Below, piece by piece: positions 1-7,530 of a stretch of DNA of 24,175 nucleotides (within the stretch, counting starts at the first letter, position 1; each line of letters opens with the position of its first letter). The notes under the pieces are model-generated. The model saw only the letters and a program-made list of their open reading frames with translations, searched no databases and was not told the DNA's origin. Location: NCBI GenBank assembly GCA_026197195.1, contig JAPHUG010000070.1, positions 1 to 24,175 of the forward strand. Direction: 5' to 3'. Source of the stretch: Sedimenticola sp. (GTDB lineage: Bacteria > Pseudomonadota > Gammaproteobacteria > Chromatiales > Chromatiaceae). Position numbers and translations under genes: made by a program.

Positions 1-267
1 CCGATTACATTTCAGGAACCGGGGCAAAAAATAGCTTCTGCGTTTATTCTCAAAGGTTCCGATTATGGTTTTGCTGTACACAGCTATGATAAAAGTGCTG
101 ATCTGATCATAGATCCATGGGTGACCTATTATGGTGGATCAAGCAATGAAGTGCGACCAAGTTTGGCGTTGGATGGTTTCGGTAATATAGTCGTTGGCGG
201 TGGCACCAAGAGCTTGGATTTCCCTGCATATCAGGCCATTCAATCCTCGTATGCAGGCGGATGCTAA
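1..267 (+). pseudogene. 3'-truncated DUF7948/SBBP beta-propeller protein fragment
   Basis: Frame 1 is open from the window edge to a TAA at 265-267 and gives 88 residues. Residues 36-50 resemble the end of a DUF7948-type domain leading into a first SBBP propeller blade (LIIDPWVTYYGGSS). They are followed by the blade signature of LALDGFGNIVVGGGT, then LDFPAYQAIQSSYAGG. In the SBBP family the next residues should be a short DAFVAK-like stretch and then many more blades. Here the frame instead runs into Cys and a stop. Such proteins are usually large, secreted or surface-exposed, and their individual function is mostly unknown. The 5' part lies outside the window and everything after the first blade is missing, so I call it a broken gene. 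The family call rests on the blade pattern only. A natural stop after one blade is possible but unlikely. Confidence 0.7.
251..261 (+). other. Junction between SBBP gene and barrel gene (shared short sequence)
   Basis: The segment atgcaggcgga reads as the end of an SBBP blade in frame 1 (tat gca ggc gga, YAGG) and as barrel sequence in frame 2 (atg cag gcg gat, MQAD). Upstream only frame 1 matches a family, and downstream only frame 2 does. The breakpoint must lie in or next to these bases. This fits a deletion or rearrangement through short homology. An assembly join is the alternative. Confidence 0.55.
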
Positions 268-1399
268 GGCTGAATTATTTGAACGAGTTGCCTTCATTGA
301 TTTGAATGCCACAGCGACTCAAAATTCAATAGAACCTCTCGCTGTTTCTGGCAGTGGCAATTTAAATAATCGTGGAAACACGACGACTACCTATAGCTAC
401 AAGATCAGCCCCTATCTAAAAAGCCGTTTTAAGGGGCTGGCGGATATGGAGCTACGCTACACCTACAATGGCCTAAGCCATAGTGAAGGCAGCGTTGGCG
501 ATACCACGAGTGAAACAGTTAATCTTTCAATTGCAAGCGGCCCGGACTTCAGGCTCTTTTCCTGGGGTGTGAATGCAAGCAACCGGGCAACGGATAACAA
601 TCAAGGGCAAGTCAGTGAGCTGAGTACACTGGACTTTAATATGGGTTATCAGTTTAGTAGACACTGGCGTGTAACAGGTTCCATAGGTACGGAGTCGAAT
701 GATTTTAATTCTACAAGTACCAATCGTGATGGATCACGTTGGGATCTGGGTGCTGTCTGGACACCCAATCCAAGAACGGTATTTGATTTTGGTTTTGGTA
801 ATCGCTTTTTTGGTAACACGAAGCGTTTCAGCTTTACTCATACCGGGAAGCGTTCGTCATTAACGGCTTCCTTTTCGCAGGAGCTGACCGATTCAACCAC
901 GCAACTGAGTGATCAGGTGGTTTTTCAGAGAGTAGACGAATTCGGGGAGCCCATTATCGATCCGGTTACGGGTGATCCATTCCTACTCTCGCAAAATGTG
1001 GCTACCATCAATAACAGTTCATTTGTGAGTGACCAGCTGTCGGTGAATTATTCACTAAAGGGAAGACGAACTACCTTGTCCTTGAATGGAAACCTTTCTG
1101 AGCAGACATACCAGGATTCCAATCGAGAAGTATCTCACCTCGGGCTGGGTGCGAACATAAATCGGAAGCTCTCAGGGAAAATCTCAGGTGATCTGGGTCT
1201 TAACTGGAATGAATCAGAAGAGAAGGGAACGGCTACCAGCCAATCTGACACCTGGCGATTAAGTGCAGGTATCAGTCAGGAACTGGGACCCAATACAAAC
1301 CTCAGATTCAACTACAGCTTTAGTGATCGCAGTTCGAATCAATCCGGGCAGAGTTACGAAGAGAACCGACTCTCGTTGACGCTTAACCACACTCTATAA
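251..1399 (+). pseudogene. 5'-truncated PEP-CTERM-associated outer-membrane beta-barrel (TIGR03016-like)
   Basis: Frame 2 from ATG 251 encodes 382 residues of alternating, aromatic-rich beta-strands. It ends in ENRLSLTLNHTL, the kind of strand with a terminal hydrophobic residue that closes outer-membrane barrels. Landmarks such as ISPYLKSRFKGLADMELRYTYN, WTPNPRTVFDFGFGNRFFGN and SFTHTGKRSSLTASFSQEL fit the PEP-CTERM-associated outer-membrane family TIGR03016, which is usually longer and begins with a signal peptide. Here the first residues (MQADAKAELFERVAFIDLNA) already sit inside the family's conserved region. The signal peptide and probably 100 or more N-terminal residues are therefore gone. 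The reading frame extends upstream to a TTG at 194, but those 19 residues are an out-of-frame reading of SBBP sequence and not a real start. As it stands the product could not reach the outer membrane. It lies 14 bases before wecB. The family call is fairly sure, and so is the truncation. Confidence 0.72.
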
Positions 1400-1413
1400 A
1401 ATCAGCGGTATGT

Positions 1414-2565
1414 ATGGGTAATCAACCAGTAAAAGTATTATGTGTTGTGGGTGCGCGTCCCAACTTCATGAAAATTGCCCCCATCATGCGTGCATTCAAG
1501 CAATCTACGCATGATATAGAAGCAACCCTTCTACACACTGGGCAGCACTATGATGCAGCCATGAAAACGGCATTTTTTGACCAACTCCACATTCCTGAGC
1601 CTGATATCGATCTGGGTGTCGGATCAGGGTCTCATACTGTTCAGACGGCAGAAATCATGCTTCGTTTTGAACCGGTTCTGGATGAACTTCAGCCTTCTGC
1701 TGTGCTTGTGCTTGGCGATGTTAACTCCACCATTGCTTGCGCTTTAGTCGCAGTAAAAAAGGAGATCCCGGTTATACACGTTGAGTCAGGCTTACGCAGC
1801 TATGATCGGCAGATGCCTGAGGAGATTAACCGCGTTCTGACAGACCAGATATCTGATCTGCTTTTTACAACGGAACGCAGTGCTGAAAAGAATTTGTCGA
1901 GAGAGGGTATCGCTACTTCACGCATCCACTTTGTGGGCAACGTGATGATCGACACCTTACTCTACAATCTCAACCGTGCCGTGAACTCACAACAACTCAT
2001 TTCCGATAAAGTACCTTCAGAAATACTCGCTGAGTATCTGAGTGGCTATGCGCTCGTGACGATGCATCGGCCATCTAATGTCGATAACCCCACAAATCTC
2101 AAAGGACTGCTTGAGACACTGAGGCGAGTGAGTGAGCAGCGTCCTCTGGTGTTTCCCATTCATCCACGAACGGCCCAGAGAATCAAGGAGAATGGCTACC
2201 AGCATTTGATTGAAAGCCCGCGTATTCTTCAGTTACCACCCTTGGGTTATCTAGAGCTACTGGGGTTAATGAAAGATGCAAAACTGGTTCTAACAGATTC
2301 AGGCGGCATACAGGAAGAGACCACTGCGCTTGGCGTACCCTGTGTTACGCTTAGAGAGAATACTGAGCGTCCTATTACAGCGGATGAAGGGACTAATACG
2401 GTGGTGGGCATTGACCCTGAAAAGATTCATGCCTGTGTTGATGAGATCCTTGAAACCGGTGGAAAGTCAGGCCGTATACCGGAGTATTGGGATGGAAAAG
2501 CCGCTGAACGTATTGTCGAAGTGATACACGAGTGGTCTAAACAACGCGATTCAGAGACGAGCTGA
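1414..2565 (+). CDS. wecB: UDP-N-acetylglucosamine 2-epimerase, non-hydrolysing
   Basis: This cytoplasmic enzyme interconverts UDP-GlcNAc and UDP-ManNAc and so supplies ManNAc-type precursors for the polysaccharide. The 383-residue length is normal for the family. Visible family motifs are VVGARPNFMKIAPIM (residues 11-25, Lys20), LLHTGQHYD (39-47), the GD pair at 101-102, HVESGLRS with Glu124, PEEINR with Glu137 and Arg140, HRPSNVD with His218, and later LTDSGGIQEE and RENTERPIT. All residues usually cited as catalytic are present. The ATG at 1414 lies 14 bases after the barrel stop and has no strong Shine-Dalgarno sequence, so translation probably depends on read-through from upstream. The stop overlaps the start of the deacetylase by one base (TGATG). 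No UDP-ManNAc dehydrogenase is seen here, so the product may be used as ManNAc or oxidised by an enzyme encoded elsewhere. Confidence 0.95.
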   Translation: MGNQPVKVLCVVGARPNFMKIAPIMRAFKQSTHDIEATLLHTGQHYDAAMKTAFFDQLHIPEPDIDLGVGSGSHTVQTAEIMLRFEPVLDELQPSAVLVLGDVNSTIACALVAVKKEIPVIHVESGLRSYDRQMPEEINRVLTDQISDLLFTTERSAEKNLSREGIATSRIHFVGNVMIDTLLYNLNRAVNSQQLISDKVPSEILAEYLSGYALVTMHRPSNVDNPTNLKGLLETLRRVSEQRPLVFPIHPRTAQRIKENGYQHLIESPRILQLPPLGYLELLGLMKDAKLVLTDSGGIQEETTALGVPCVTLRENTERPITADEGTNTVVGIDPEKIHACVDEILETGGKSGRIPEYWDGKAAERIVEVIHEWSKQRDSETS

Positions 2566-3434
2566 TGATACCTGCTGGGAACAATCCAGCAAAAACTGCG
2601 GTAACCAACGCGATGACCGTGGATGTAGAGGATTACTTCCATGTCTCAGCATTCGAAAACCTGATTGCAAAATCCGAGTGGGAAAATCAAGAGTGCCGCG
2701 TTGAGCGTAATATTGAGCGTATTTTGGCACTCTACGATCAACACAAGATCAAGGCGACCTTTTTTATCCTCGGCTGGATTGCAGAGCGATATCCCTCCCT
2801 TGTTCGTGCGATTGTTGACCATGGCCACGAGATTGCGTGTCATAGCTATTGGCATCGTCGGGCATTCAATCAAACGCTCGAAGCGTTCACCGAAGAGATT
2901 ATCACCACCAAGAAATTATTAGAAGATCTTAGTGGCGAGGCTGTAACTGGTTATCGTGCACCAAGTTATTCAATAGGCGAAAAAAATCTTTGGGCTCATG
3001 AGGCATTGGAAAGGGCGGGGTATCGCTATAGTTCCAGCATCTATCCAATCAGTCATGATCACTATGGCATGCCGGATGCCCCCCGGTTTGCATACCGGCC
3101 TGTAGCCGACTCCCCATTTCTCGAAATACCCATTACGACTTCTTATCTGTTTAATAAAAAGCTGCCTGCAGGCGGTGGGGGCTATTTTCGTTTTTTCCCC
3201 TATTTTATCTCCAAGGCACTGCTCAAACGGGTCAATAAGAAAGAAGCGCAGTCAGCCATCTTTTACTTTCACCCTTGGGAGATTGACCCTGGTCAGCCCC
3301 GTCAGGCACCTATTAGTGCGAAAACGCGCTTCAGGCATTATTTGAATCTGAATCGTACTGAAGATCGCCTCAAAAGACTCTGTCAGGATTTTAACTGGGA
3401 TAGAATGGACCGGCTATTTTTGTCAGCAGAATGA
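2565..3434 (+). CDS. Polysaccharide deacetylase, XrtA/PEP-CTERM locus type (NodB fold with DUF3473 tail)
   Basis: A carbohydrate esterase 4 protein expected to remove N-acetyl groups from an aminosugar polymer or lipid-linked intermediate. The NodB motifs appear in order. Motif 1 has the variant form VDVED (residues 19-23, Asp20 and Asp23), which is typical of the PEP-CTERM-locus subfamily TIGR03006. Motif 2 is HSYWH (93-97) with both metal-binding histidines, and motif 3 is GYRAPSYS (129-136). The C-terminal part with FYFHPWEIDPGQPR (233-246) corresponds to DUF3473. The 289-residue length is normal. There is no signal peptide, so the site of action is uncertain. The ATG at 2565 overlaps the wecB stop, which means tight translational coupling. 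After the stop comes the only sizeable gap in the core block (162 bases), holding a nested inverted repeat. Confidence 0.92.
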   Translation: MIPAGNNPAKTAVTNAMTVDVEDYFHVSAFENLIAKSEWENQECRVERNIERILALYDQHKIKATFFILGWIAERYPSLVRAIVDHGHEIACHSYWHRRAFNQTLEAFTEEIITTKKLLEDLSGEAVTGYRAPSYSIGEKNLWAHEALERAGYRYSSSIYPISHDHYGMPDAPRFAYRPVADSPFLEIPITTSYLFNKKLPAGGGGYFRFFPYFISKALLKRVNKKEAQSAIFYFHPWEIDPGQPRQAPISAKTRFRHYLNLNRTEDRLKRLCQDFNWDRMDRLFLSAE

Positions 3435-3482
3435 AACTGAACTGTGGCATAATCTGATACGGTAGGTGTAGACGTGCGTGGG

Positions 3483-3525
3483 AAGCGCATCGACTCAAAA
3501 TTATCCTCAATAATTCAATGCGCTT
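3483..3525 (+). repeat. Nested inverted repeat (potential hairpin) in the deacetylase-FemAB gap
   Basis: The outer arms AAGCGCAT (3483-3490) and ATGCGCTT (3518-3525) are perfect complements, and the match extends further outward with one mismatch. Inside them AATTAT (3499-3504) pairs with ATAATT (3510-3515) around the loop cctca. The interior loop is uneven (8 against 2 bases). No run of T follows, so it is not a standard terminator. It could be a processing or stability element of the long mRNA or a protein-binding site. The function is unknown. Confidence 0.45.
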
Positions 3526-3583
3526 GCCGATAATCAGACAACCTGCATGAATTGGATTGGCAAGGCCAGCCGAAAATAAGCAC

Positions 3584-3589
3584 AAAGGA
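3584..3589 (+). promoter_or_regulatory. Ribosome binding site (AAAGGA) deciding the FemAB start
   Basis: AAAGGA lies seven bases before GTG 3597, an ideal spacing. The upstream in-frame TTG at 3552 has no comparable site. I therefore place the start at 3597. Confidence 0.6.
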
Positions 3590-3596
3590 ATTTAAT

Positions 3597-4676
3597 GTGA
3601 GTGGAACAGCCTGTCCCGTAGAATCGCCCGAATTAATAGATGGAGTTGGTGAAATCAGCCTATGTGAGCTCACTGATGGCAAAGCATCGCAATGGGATGC
3701 CTTTGTAGAGCAGGCTGCTGAGGGTACATTTTTTCATCTGTCTGGTTGGAGACAAGTCATTGAGCGCAGTTTCGGTTATAAAACTTACTTCTTCTATACG
3801 GAACAGGATGGCCATATAACGGGGGTGTTACCGTTAGGTCATGTTAAGAGTATTCTTTTTGGAAATACCCTGATTTCGGTTCCCTTTTGTGTCTATGGCG
3901 GCATATTGTCCAACAGTGAAGAGGCAGAAAAGATTCTCAGGGAAAAAGCGGTCGCTCTGGCTGAATCTCTCAAGGTAGATGCACTGGAATTAAAGAGCCG
4001 AAATGCCACGGAGAGTGGATGGCCTGTAAAAACGCTTTACGTAACGTTCCGTAAAACCATTACAGATAATGCAGAAGAGAATCTGAAGGCAATACCTAGA
4101 AAGCAGCGCGCCATGGTACGGAAAGGTATCAAGGCCGGACTACAGAGTGAGTTTATCGAAGGAACAGATCGCTTCTTTAACATTTACTCAGAAAGCGTTC
4201 GTAATCTGGGGACTCCCGTCATGCCTGCGAAGTACTTCCAAACCCTACGAGAGGTCTTTGGCGAAGCCTGTGATGTCTTGATGATCACCCATGAAGGGCA
4301 GGATATCGCCAGTGTTATGAGCTTCTACTTTAAAGACGAAGTGTTGCCCTATTATGGGGGAAGCATCCCTTTAGCCCGTAATTTAAAGGGAAATGACTTT
4401 ATGTACTGGGAACTGATGCGCCAGTGCGGCGAGCGGGGTATACGTGTTTTTGATTATGGCCGAAGCAAGGTAGATGCTGGTTCTTACAGCTTCAAGAAAA
4501 ATTGGGGATTTACACCCGAGCCACTGCATTATGAATATCACCTTGTTAAATCTGACTCAATCCCAGAGATAAATCCCAATAATCCGAAATATGAGCTGTT
4601 CATCAAGGCCTGGAAAAAGCTACCACTTCCCCTCGCAAATACTATTGGCCCGTTCCTGGCTAAAAACCTTGGTTGA
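3597..4676 (+). CDS. FemAB-like GNAT protein, XrtA/PEP-CTERM system-associated
   Basis: The 359-residue product starts at GTG 3597, chosen for the good ribosome binding site; a TTG 45 bases upstream would add 15 unremarkable residues. FemAB proteins of Gram-positive bacteria attach amino acids to amino groups of cell-wall precursors. The exosortase-locus family (TIGR03019) is presumed to acylate or aminoacylate an aminosugar of the EPS, but its reaction has not been shown as far as I know. Recognisable parts are the N-terminal FFHLSGWRQVIERSFGYKTYFF stretch of the GNAT-like fold, GLQSEFIEGTDRFFNIYSES in the middle, and the C-terminal FDYGRSKVDAGSYSFKKNWG followed by PEPLHYEY, which is highly typical of the family. 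No signal peptide or membrane segment is seen. It follows the deacetylase, which would expose a free amine for it to modify. The family is clear and the substrate is inferred. Confidence 0.88.
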   Translation: MSGTACPVESPELIDGVGEISLCELTDGKASQWDAFVEQAAEGTFFHLSGWRQVIERSFGYKTYFFYTEQDGHITGVLPLGHVKSILFGNTLISVPFCVYGGILSNSEEAEKILREKAVALAESLKVDALELKSRNATESGWPVKTLYVTFRKTITDNAEENLKAIPRKQRAMVRKGIKAGLQSEFIEGTDRFFNIYSESVRNLGTPVMPAKYFQTLREVFGEACDVLMITHEGQDIASVMSFYFKDEVLPYYGGSIPLARNLKGNDFMYWELMRQCGERGIRVFDYGRSKVDAGSYSFKKNWGFTPEPLHYEYHLVKSDSIPEINPNNPKYELFIKAWKKLPLPLANTIGPFLAKNLG

Positions 4677-4684
4677 TAGCAACC

Positions 4685-5890
4685 ATGAAACAACCGCTTC
4701 TATACCTTTGTCATAGAATCCCTTATCCACCAGATAAAGGAGACAAGATTCGTTCTTATCATCTATTGAAGTACCTGTGCGAAAACTACCAGGTCTATTT
4801 GGGCGCCTTTATTGATGATCCACGTGACTGGATTCACGTACCGACGGTAGAAGCGCTCTGTGCTGAAACGTTTTTTTTACCCTTAAAAGCGTCAACCGCT
4901 AAGTTAAAAAGTCTAACTGGGCTATTAAATGGCCAGCCACTCACGCTTCCATATTACAAAAATAGAGTTATGGCTGATTGGGTGTCAAAAATCGTAAGTC
5001 AGGAAAAGATTGAGCGAGTCATTGTCTACTCTTCTGCAATGGCTCAATACGTAAGTGAGAATCTACCATCACAAAGTAAGAAAATAATTGATTTTGTAGA
5101 TATAGATTCAGATAAGTGGAGACAGTATTCTGAAAATAAACGCTGGCCGATGAATTGGATTTATCGTAGGGAAGCAGAAAAACTGTTTGACTATGAGAAA
5201 GCCATTTCAGCAGATTTTCATGCCAGTCTTTTTGTCTCAGAGACGGAAGCCGATCTTTTTAGAACAATGACACCCGCTGATGGTGAAAAGGTGTCTCACT
5301 ATAATAATGGTGTAGATACGGAGTATTTCTCACCATCATCTCAATTTACCAACCCTTATCCATCTGATCGAAACATACTTGTTTTTACGGGTGCAATGGA
5401 TTATTGGCCAAATATTGATGCGGTGACCTGGTTTTCTAATAATATTTTACCGGTAATCGTCAAGTCTCAGCCAAAGACGTGGTTCTATATAGTCGGTAGC
5501 AACCCCTCTGAAGGTGTAAAAAAATTAAGTAGTTTACCCAACGTACACGTAACTGGTCGTGTTGATGATATTCGGCCATATCTACAATTCTCAAAGGTCG
5601 TTGTTGCTCCTATGCGAGTTGCGCGTGGTATTCAGAATAAAGTCCTTGAAGCCATGGCGATGGAGAAGATCGTAGTCGTGACACCACAAGGTTATGAAGG
5701 TATTAATGCAATCCCAGGAGAGGAGGTTCTAGTCGCCCGTTCAGAATCAGACTTCAGTAGCTATGTTCTCCAGGCCTATGACGGACGCCATCAAGAGATG
5801 GGGCGTGCCGCAAGAAAGAGAGTGAAAGCGGATTTTAGTTGGGAAGAGAATCTTCCGGTTATTGGAAAATGGCTAGAGGCTGGTAGTTGA
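4685..5890 (+). CDS. Sugar transferase, PEP-CTERM/EpsH1 system-associated (stp1-like, GT4 type)
   Basis: A cytoplasmic, GT-B-fold glycosyltransferase that adds one sugar to the growing lipid-linked repeat. The N-terminus MKQPLLYLCHRIPYPPDKGD is diagnostic of the TIGR03087 family. The second domain carries VVVAPMRVARGIQNKVLEAMA, with Glu322 where GT4 enzymes bind the nucleotide-sugar donor. I start at ATG 4685 because family members begin right at this motif; an in-frame TTG at 4673 that overlaps the previous stop would add four residues. The length of 401 residues is normal. The next gene, xrtA, follows after four bases. A run of eight T lies inside the gene at 4871-4878. The donor and acceptor sugars cannot be told from sequence. 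Confidence 0.92.
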   Translation: MKQPLLYLCHRIPYPPDKGDKIRSYHLLKYLCENYQVYLGAFIDDPRDWIHVPTVEALCAETFFLPLKASTAKLKSLTGLLNGQPLTLPYYKNRVMADWVSKIVSQEKIERVIVYSSAMAQYVSENLPSQSKKIIDFVDIDSDKWRQYSENKRWPMNWIYRREAEKLFDYEKAISADFHASLFVSETEADLFRTMTPADGEKVSHYNNGVDTEYFSPSSQFTNPYPSDRNILVFTGAMDYWPNIDAVTWFSNNILPVIVKSQPKTWFYIVGSNPSEGVKKLSSLPNVHVTGRVDDIRPYLQFSKVVVAPMRVARGIQNKVLEAMAMEKIVVVTPQGYEGINAIPGEEVLVARSESDFSSYVLQAYDGRHQEMGRAARKRVKADFSWEENLPVIGKWLEAGS

Positions 5891-5894
5891 AACC

Positions 5895-7463
5895 ATGAAC
5901 GAAAAACAAGTAGAAGCATTGCCTCATGCAGAGGTTTTGTCAAAAAGGTGGCTAGTCATCCTTTCGCAACTGTTTGCGCTATTAATCACCCTTCTTTTGA
6001 TCTTTCATGAAACTGCATGGTCGATGGTCTCCATTTGGTACCGTTCAGAGACCTTTGCACACGGCTTTATCATATTGCCGATTACGCTTTGGTTGATATG
6101 GGAGAAACGAAAAGTATTAAGTGAGTTGACTGTATCACCCGAATATCGGGCCATAACGTTACTCGTTGTGGCTGGGTTTATGTGGCTTTTGGGGTATCTT
6201 GTAAGCGCATTAGTTATCCAACAGCTCGCTTTTGTTGGCATGCTCATCATTAGTATATGGATTATTCTTGGCAATAAAATCACCTGGTATATCGCCTTCC
6301 CATTAATTTATCTGTTCTTCGCTGTGCCGATGGGGGAAGACCTGGTTCCACCTTTGATGGAGATTACAGCCACCTTTACAGTCTCGTTGATAAAGTTAAC
6401 AGGAATTCCTGTGTTTCGGGAGGGGCTCTATTTTTCCTTGCCAACAGGTAATTGGAATGTTGTCGAGGCATGTAGTGGTGTGCGCTACCTTATTGCATCT
6501 ATTACATTAGGTGCTCTGTATGCTTATTTAACCTATCGATCATTCTATAAACGTACGGCGTTTATAATCATCTCAGCAATTGTACCTATTCTTGCCAATA
6601 GCTTTAGAGCTTATATTATCGTCATGCTGGGTCATATGAGTGATATGAAAATTGCTACTGGTGTAGATCACCTCATTTATGGTTGGCTATTTTTTGGGTT
6701 GGTCATGATGATTCTTTTTTGGATAGGTGCCAAATGGCGAGACCCTGAATTAGATAAAGGGAGATCTATCAATCAAGAAAATGATCACTTTCGTACATCT
6801 GAACCACATAAAAGAATAGTGGCTGCTGTATTTATAGTAATGATCATTAACGGAGTATGGCCACTCATGGCAATAGCCATTGAATCAAAAAAGCCGGTGA
6901 TACCCCAAGAAGAGCTGACGCAGTTCTTTAACCTTGAAGAATGGCAGATATTAGATAAAAAGATCTGGAACTGGCAACCTATGTTACTAGGGGCAGATAA
7001 AAGAATGGATCAGTATTATAAGGACGGTCCCAATAATGTGATGGTCTCAGTGGGGCAGTATATAGATCAGAAGCAAGGTAGCGAGATGATCAATAGTCAG
7101 AATCTCTTGATTGATCCTGAGAATAAAACTTGGCGTCTTACCAAAAACTATAAGCAGGATGTGTTGATTAATGGAAAATTAATTAACATCGAGGAAAGTA
7201 TAATTGAAGGAGATAATAGAAAGCTACTTATCTGGACATGGTTTAGGGTAGGGGATATTCATACAGCAAACAACTATATAATTAAGCTATATGAAGGGGG
7301 GTTAAAACTTACGTTAAACAAGCCACCGTCAGCAAAAGTCATATTTGCTGTAGAGATAAAAGATAGCAAGCTTGAAGCAGAGAAAGTATTACAAAGGTTT
7401 GCCAGTGAATCATATCCCGCCGTTTTACATTCTTTGGAACGATTGGCTGAAATAATACATTAA
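5895..7463 (+). CDS. xrtA: Exosortase A fused to an EpsI domain
   Basis: An integral inner-membrane transpeptidase-like cysteine protease that recognises C-terminal PEP-CTERM sorting signals of exported proteins. About eight hydrophobic segments occupy the first 290 residues. The proposed catalytic triad is intact: Cys193 in VVEACSGVRYL, Arg238 in ILANSFRAY and His259 in GVDHLIYGW. TFAHGFIILP near residue 54 is a further exosortase signature. After a linker and one more membrane segment (about 308-328), residues 340-520 form a soluble EpsI-like (DUF3485) domain, presumably periplasmic. In some related loci this domain is a separate gene; the fusion is common in the exosortase A type. The 522-residue length agrees with the fusion. 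It starts four bases after the stp1-like gene. No PEP-CTERM substrate is encoded in the window, so its targets must lie elsewhere in the genome. Confidence 0.96.
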   Translation: MNEKQVEALPHAEVLSKRWLVILSQLFALLITLLLIFHETAWSMVSIWYRSETFAHGFIILPITLWLIWEKRKVLSELTVSPEYRAITLLVVAGFMWLLGYLVSALVIQQLAFVGMLIISIWIILGNKITWYIAFPLIYLFFAVPMGEDLVPPLMEITATFTVSLIKLTGIPVFREGLYFSLPTGNWNVVEACSGVRYLIASITLGALYAYLTYRSFYKRTAFIIISAIVPILANSFRAYIIVMLGHMSDMKIATGVDHLIYGWLFFGLVMMILFWIGAKWRDPELDKGRSINQENDHFRTSEPHKRIVAAVFIVMIINGVWPLMAIAIESKKPVIPQEELTQFFNLEEWQILDKKIWNWQPMLLGADKRMDQYYKDGPNNVMVSVGQYIDQKQGSEMINSQNLLIDPENKTWRLTKNYKQDVLINGKLINIEESIIEGDNRKLLIWTWFRVGDIHTANNYIIKLYEGGLKLTLNKPPSAKVIFAVEIKDSKLEAEKVLQRFASESYPAVLHSLERLAEIIH

Positions 7464-7530
7464 ACTGAATATATGACTTTGAATGTAATATCCATTAATT
7501 TTATTCGGCGGCAAGAGCGTTAGTAATTAT

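Noticed and set aside
194..250. Upstream TTG start giving the barrel gene 19 extra residues
   Set aside because: These bases are the SBBP blade read in the wrong frame. The residues have no signal-peptide character and do not match the barrel family.
3445..3460. Sigma-54-like promoter (TGGCATA) upstream of the FemAB gene
   Set aside because: The -24 half fits well, but at the -12 position there is GATA in place of TTGC, so the invariant GC is missing.
7507..7520. ops/JUMPstart-like element before the amidotransferase gene
   Set aside because: GGCGGCAAGAGCGT only resembles the ops core GGCGGTAGCGT if three bases are inserted, and it is not at an operon start.
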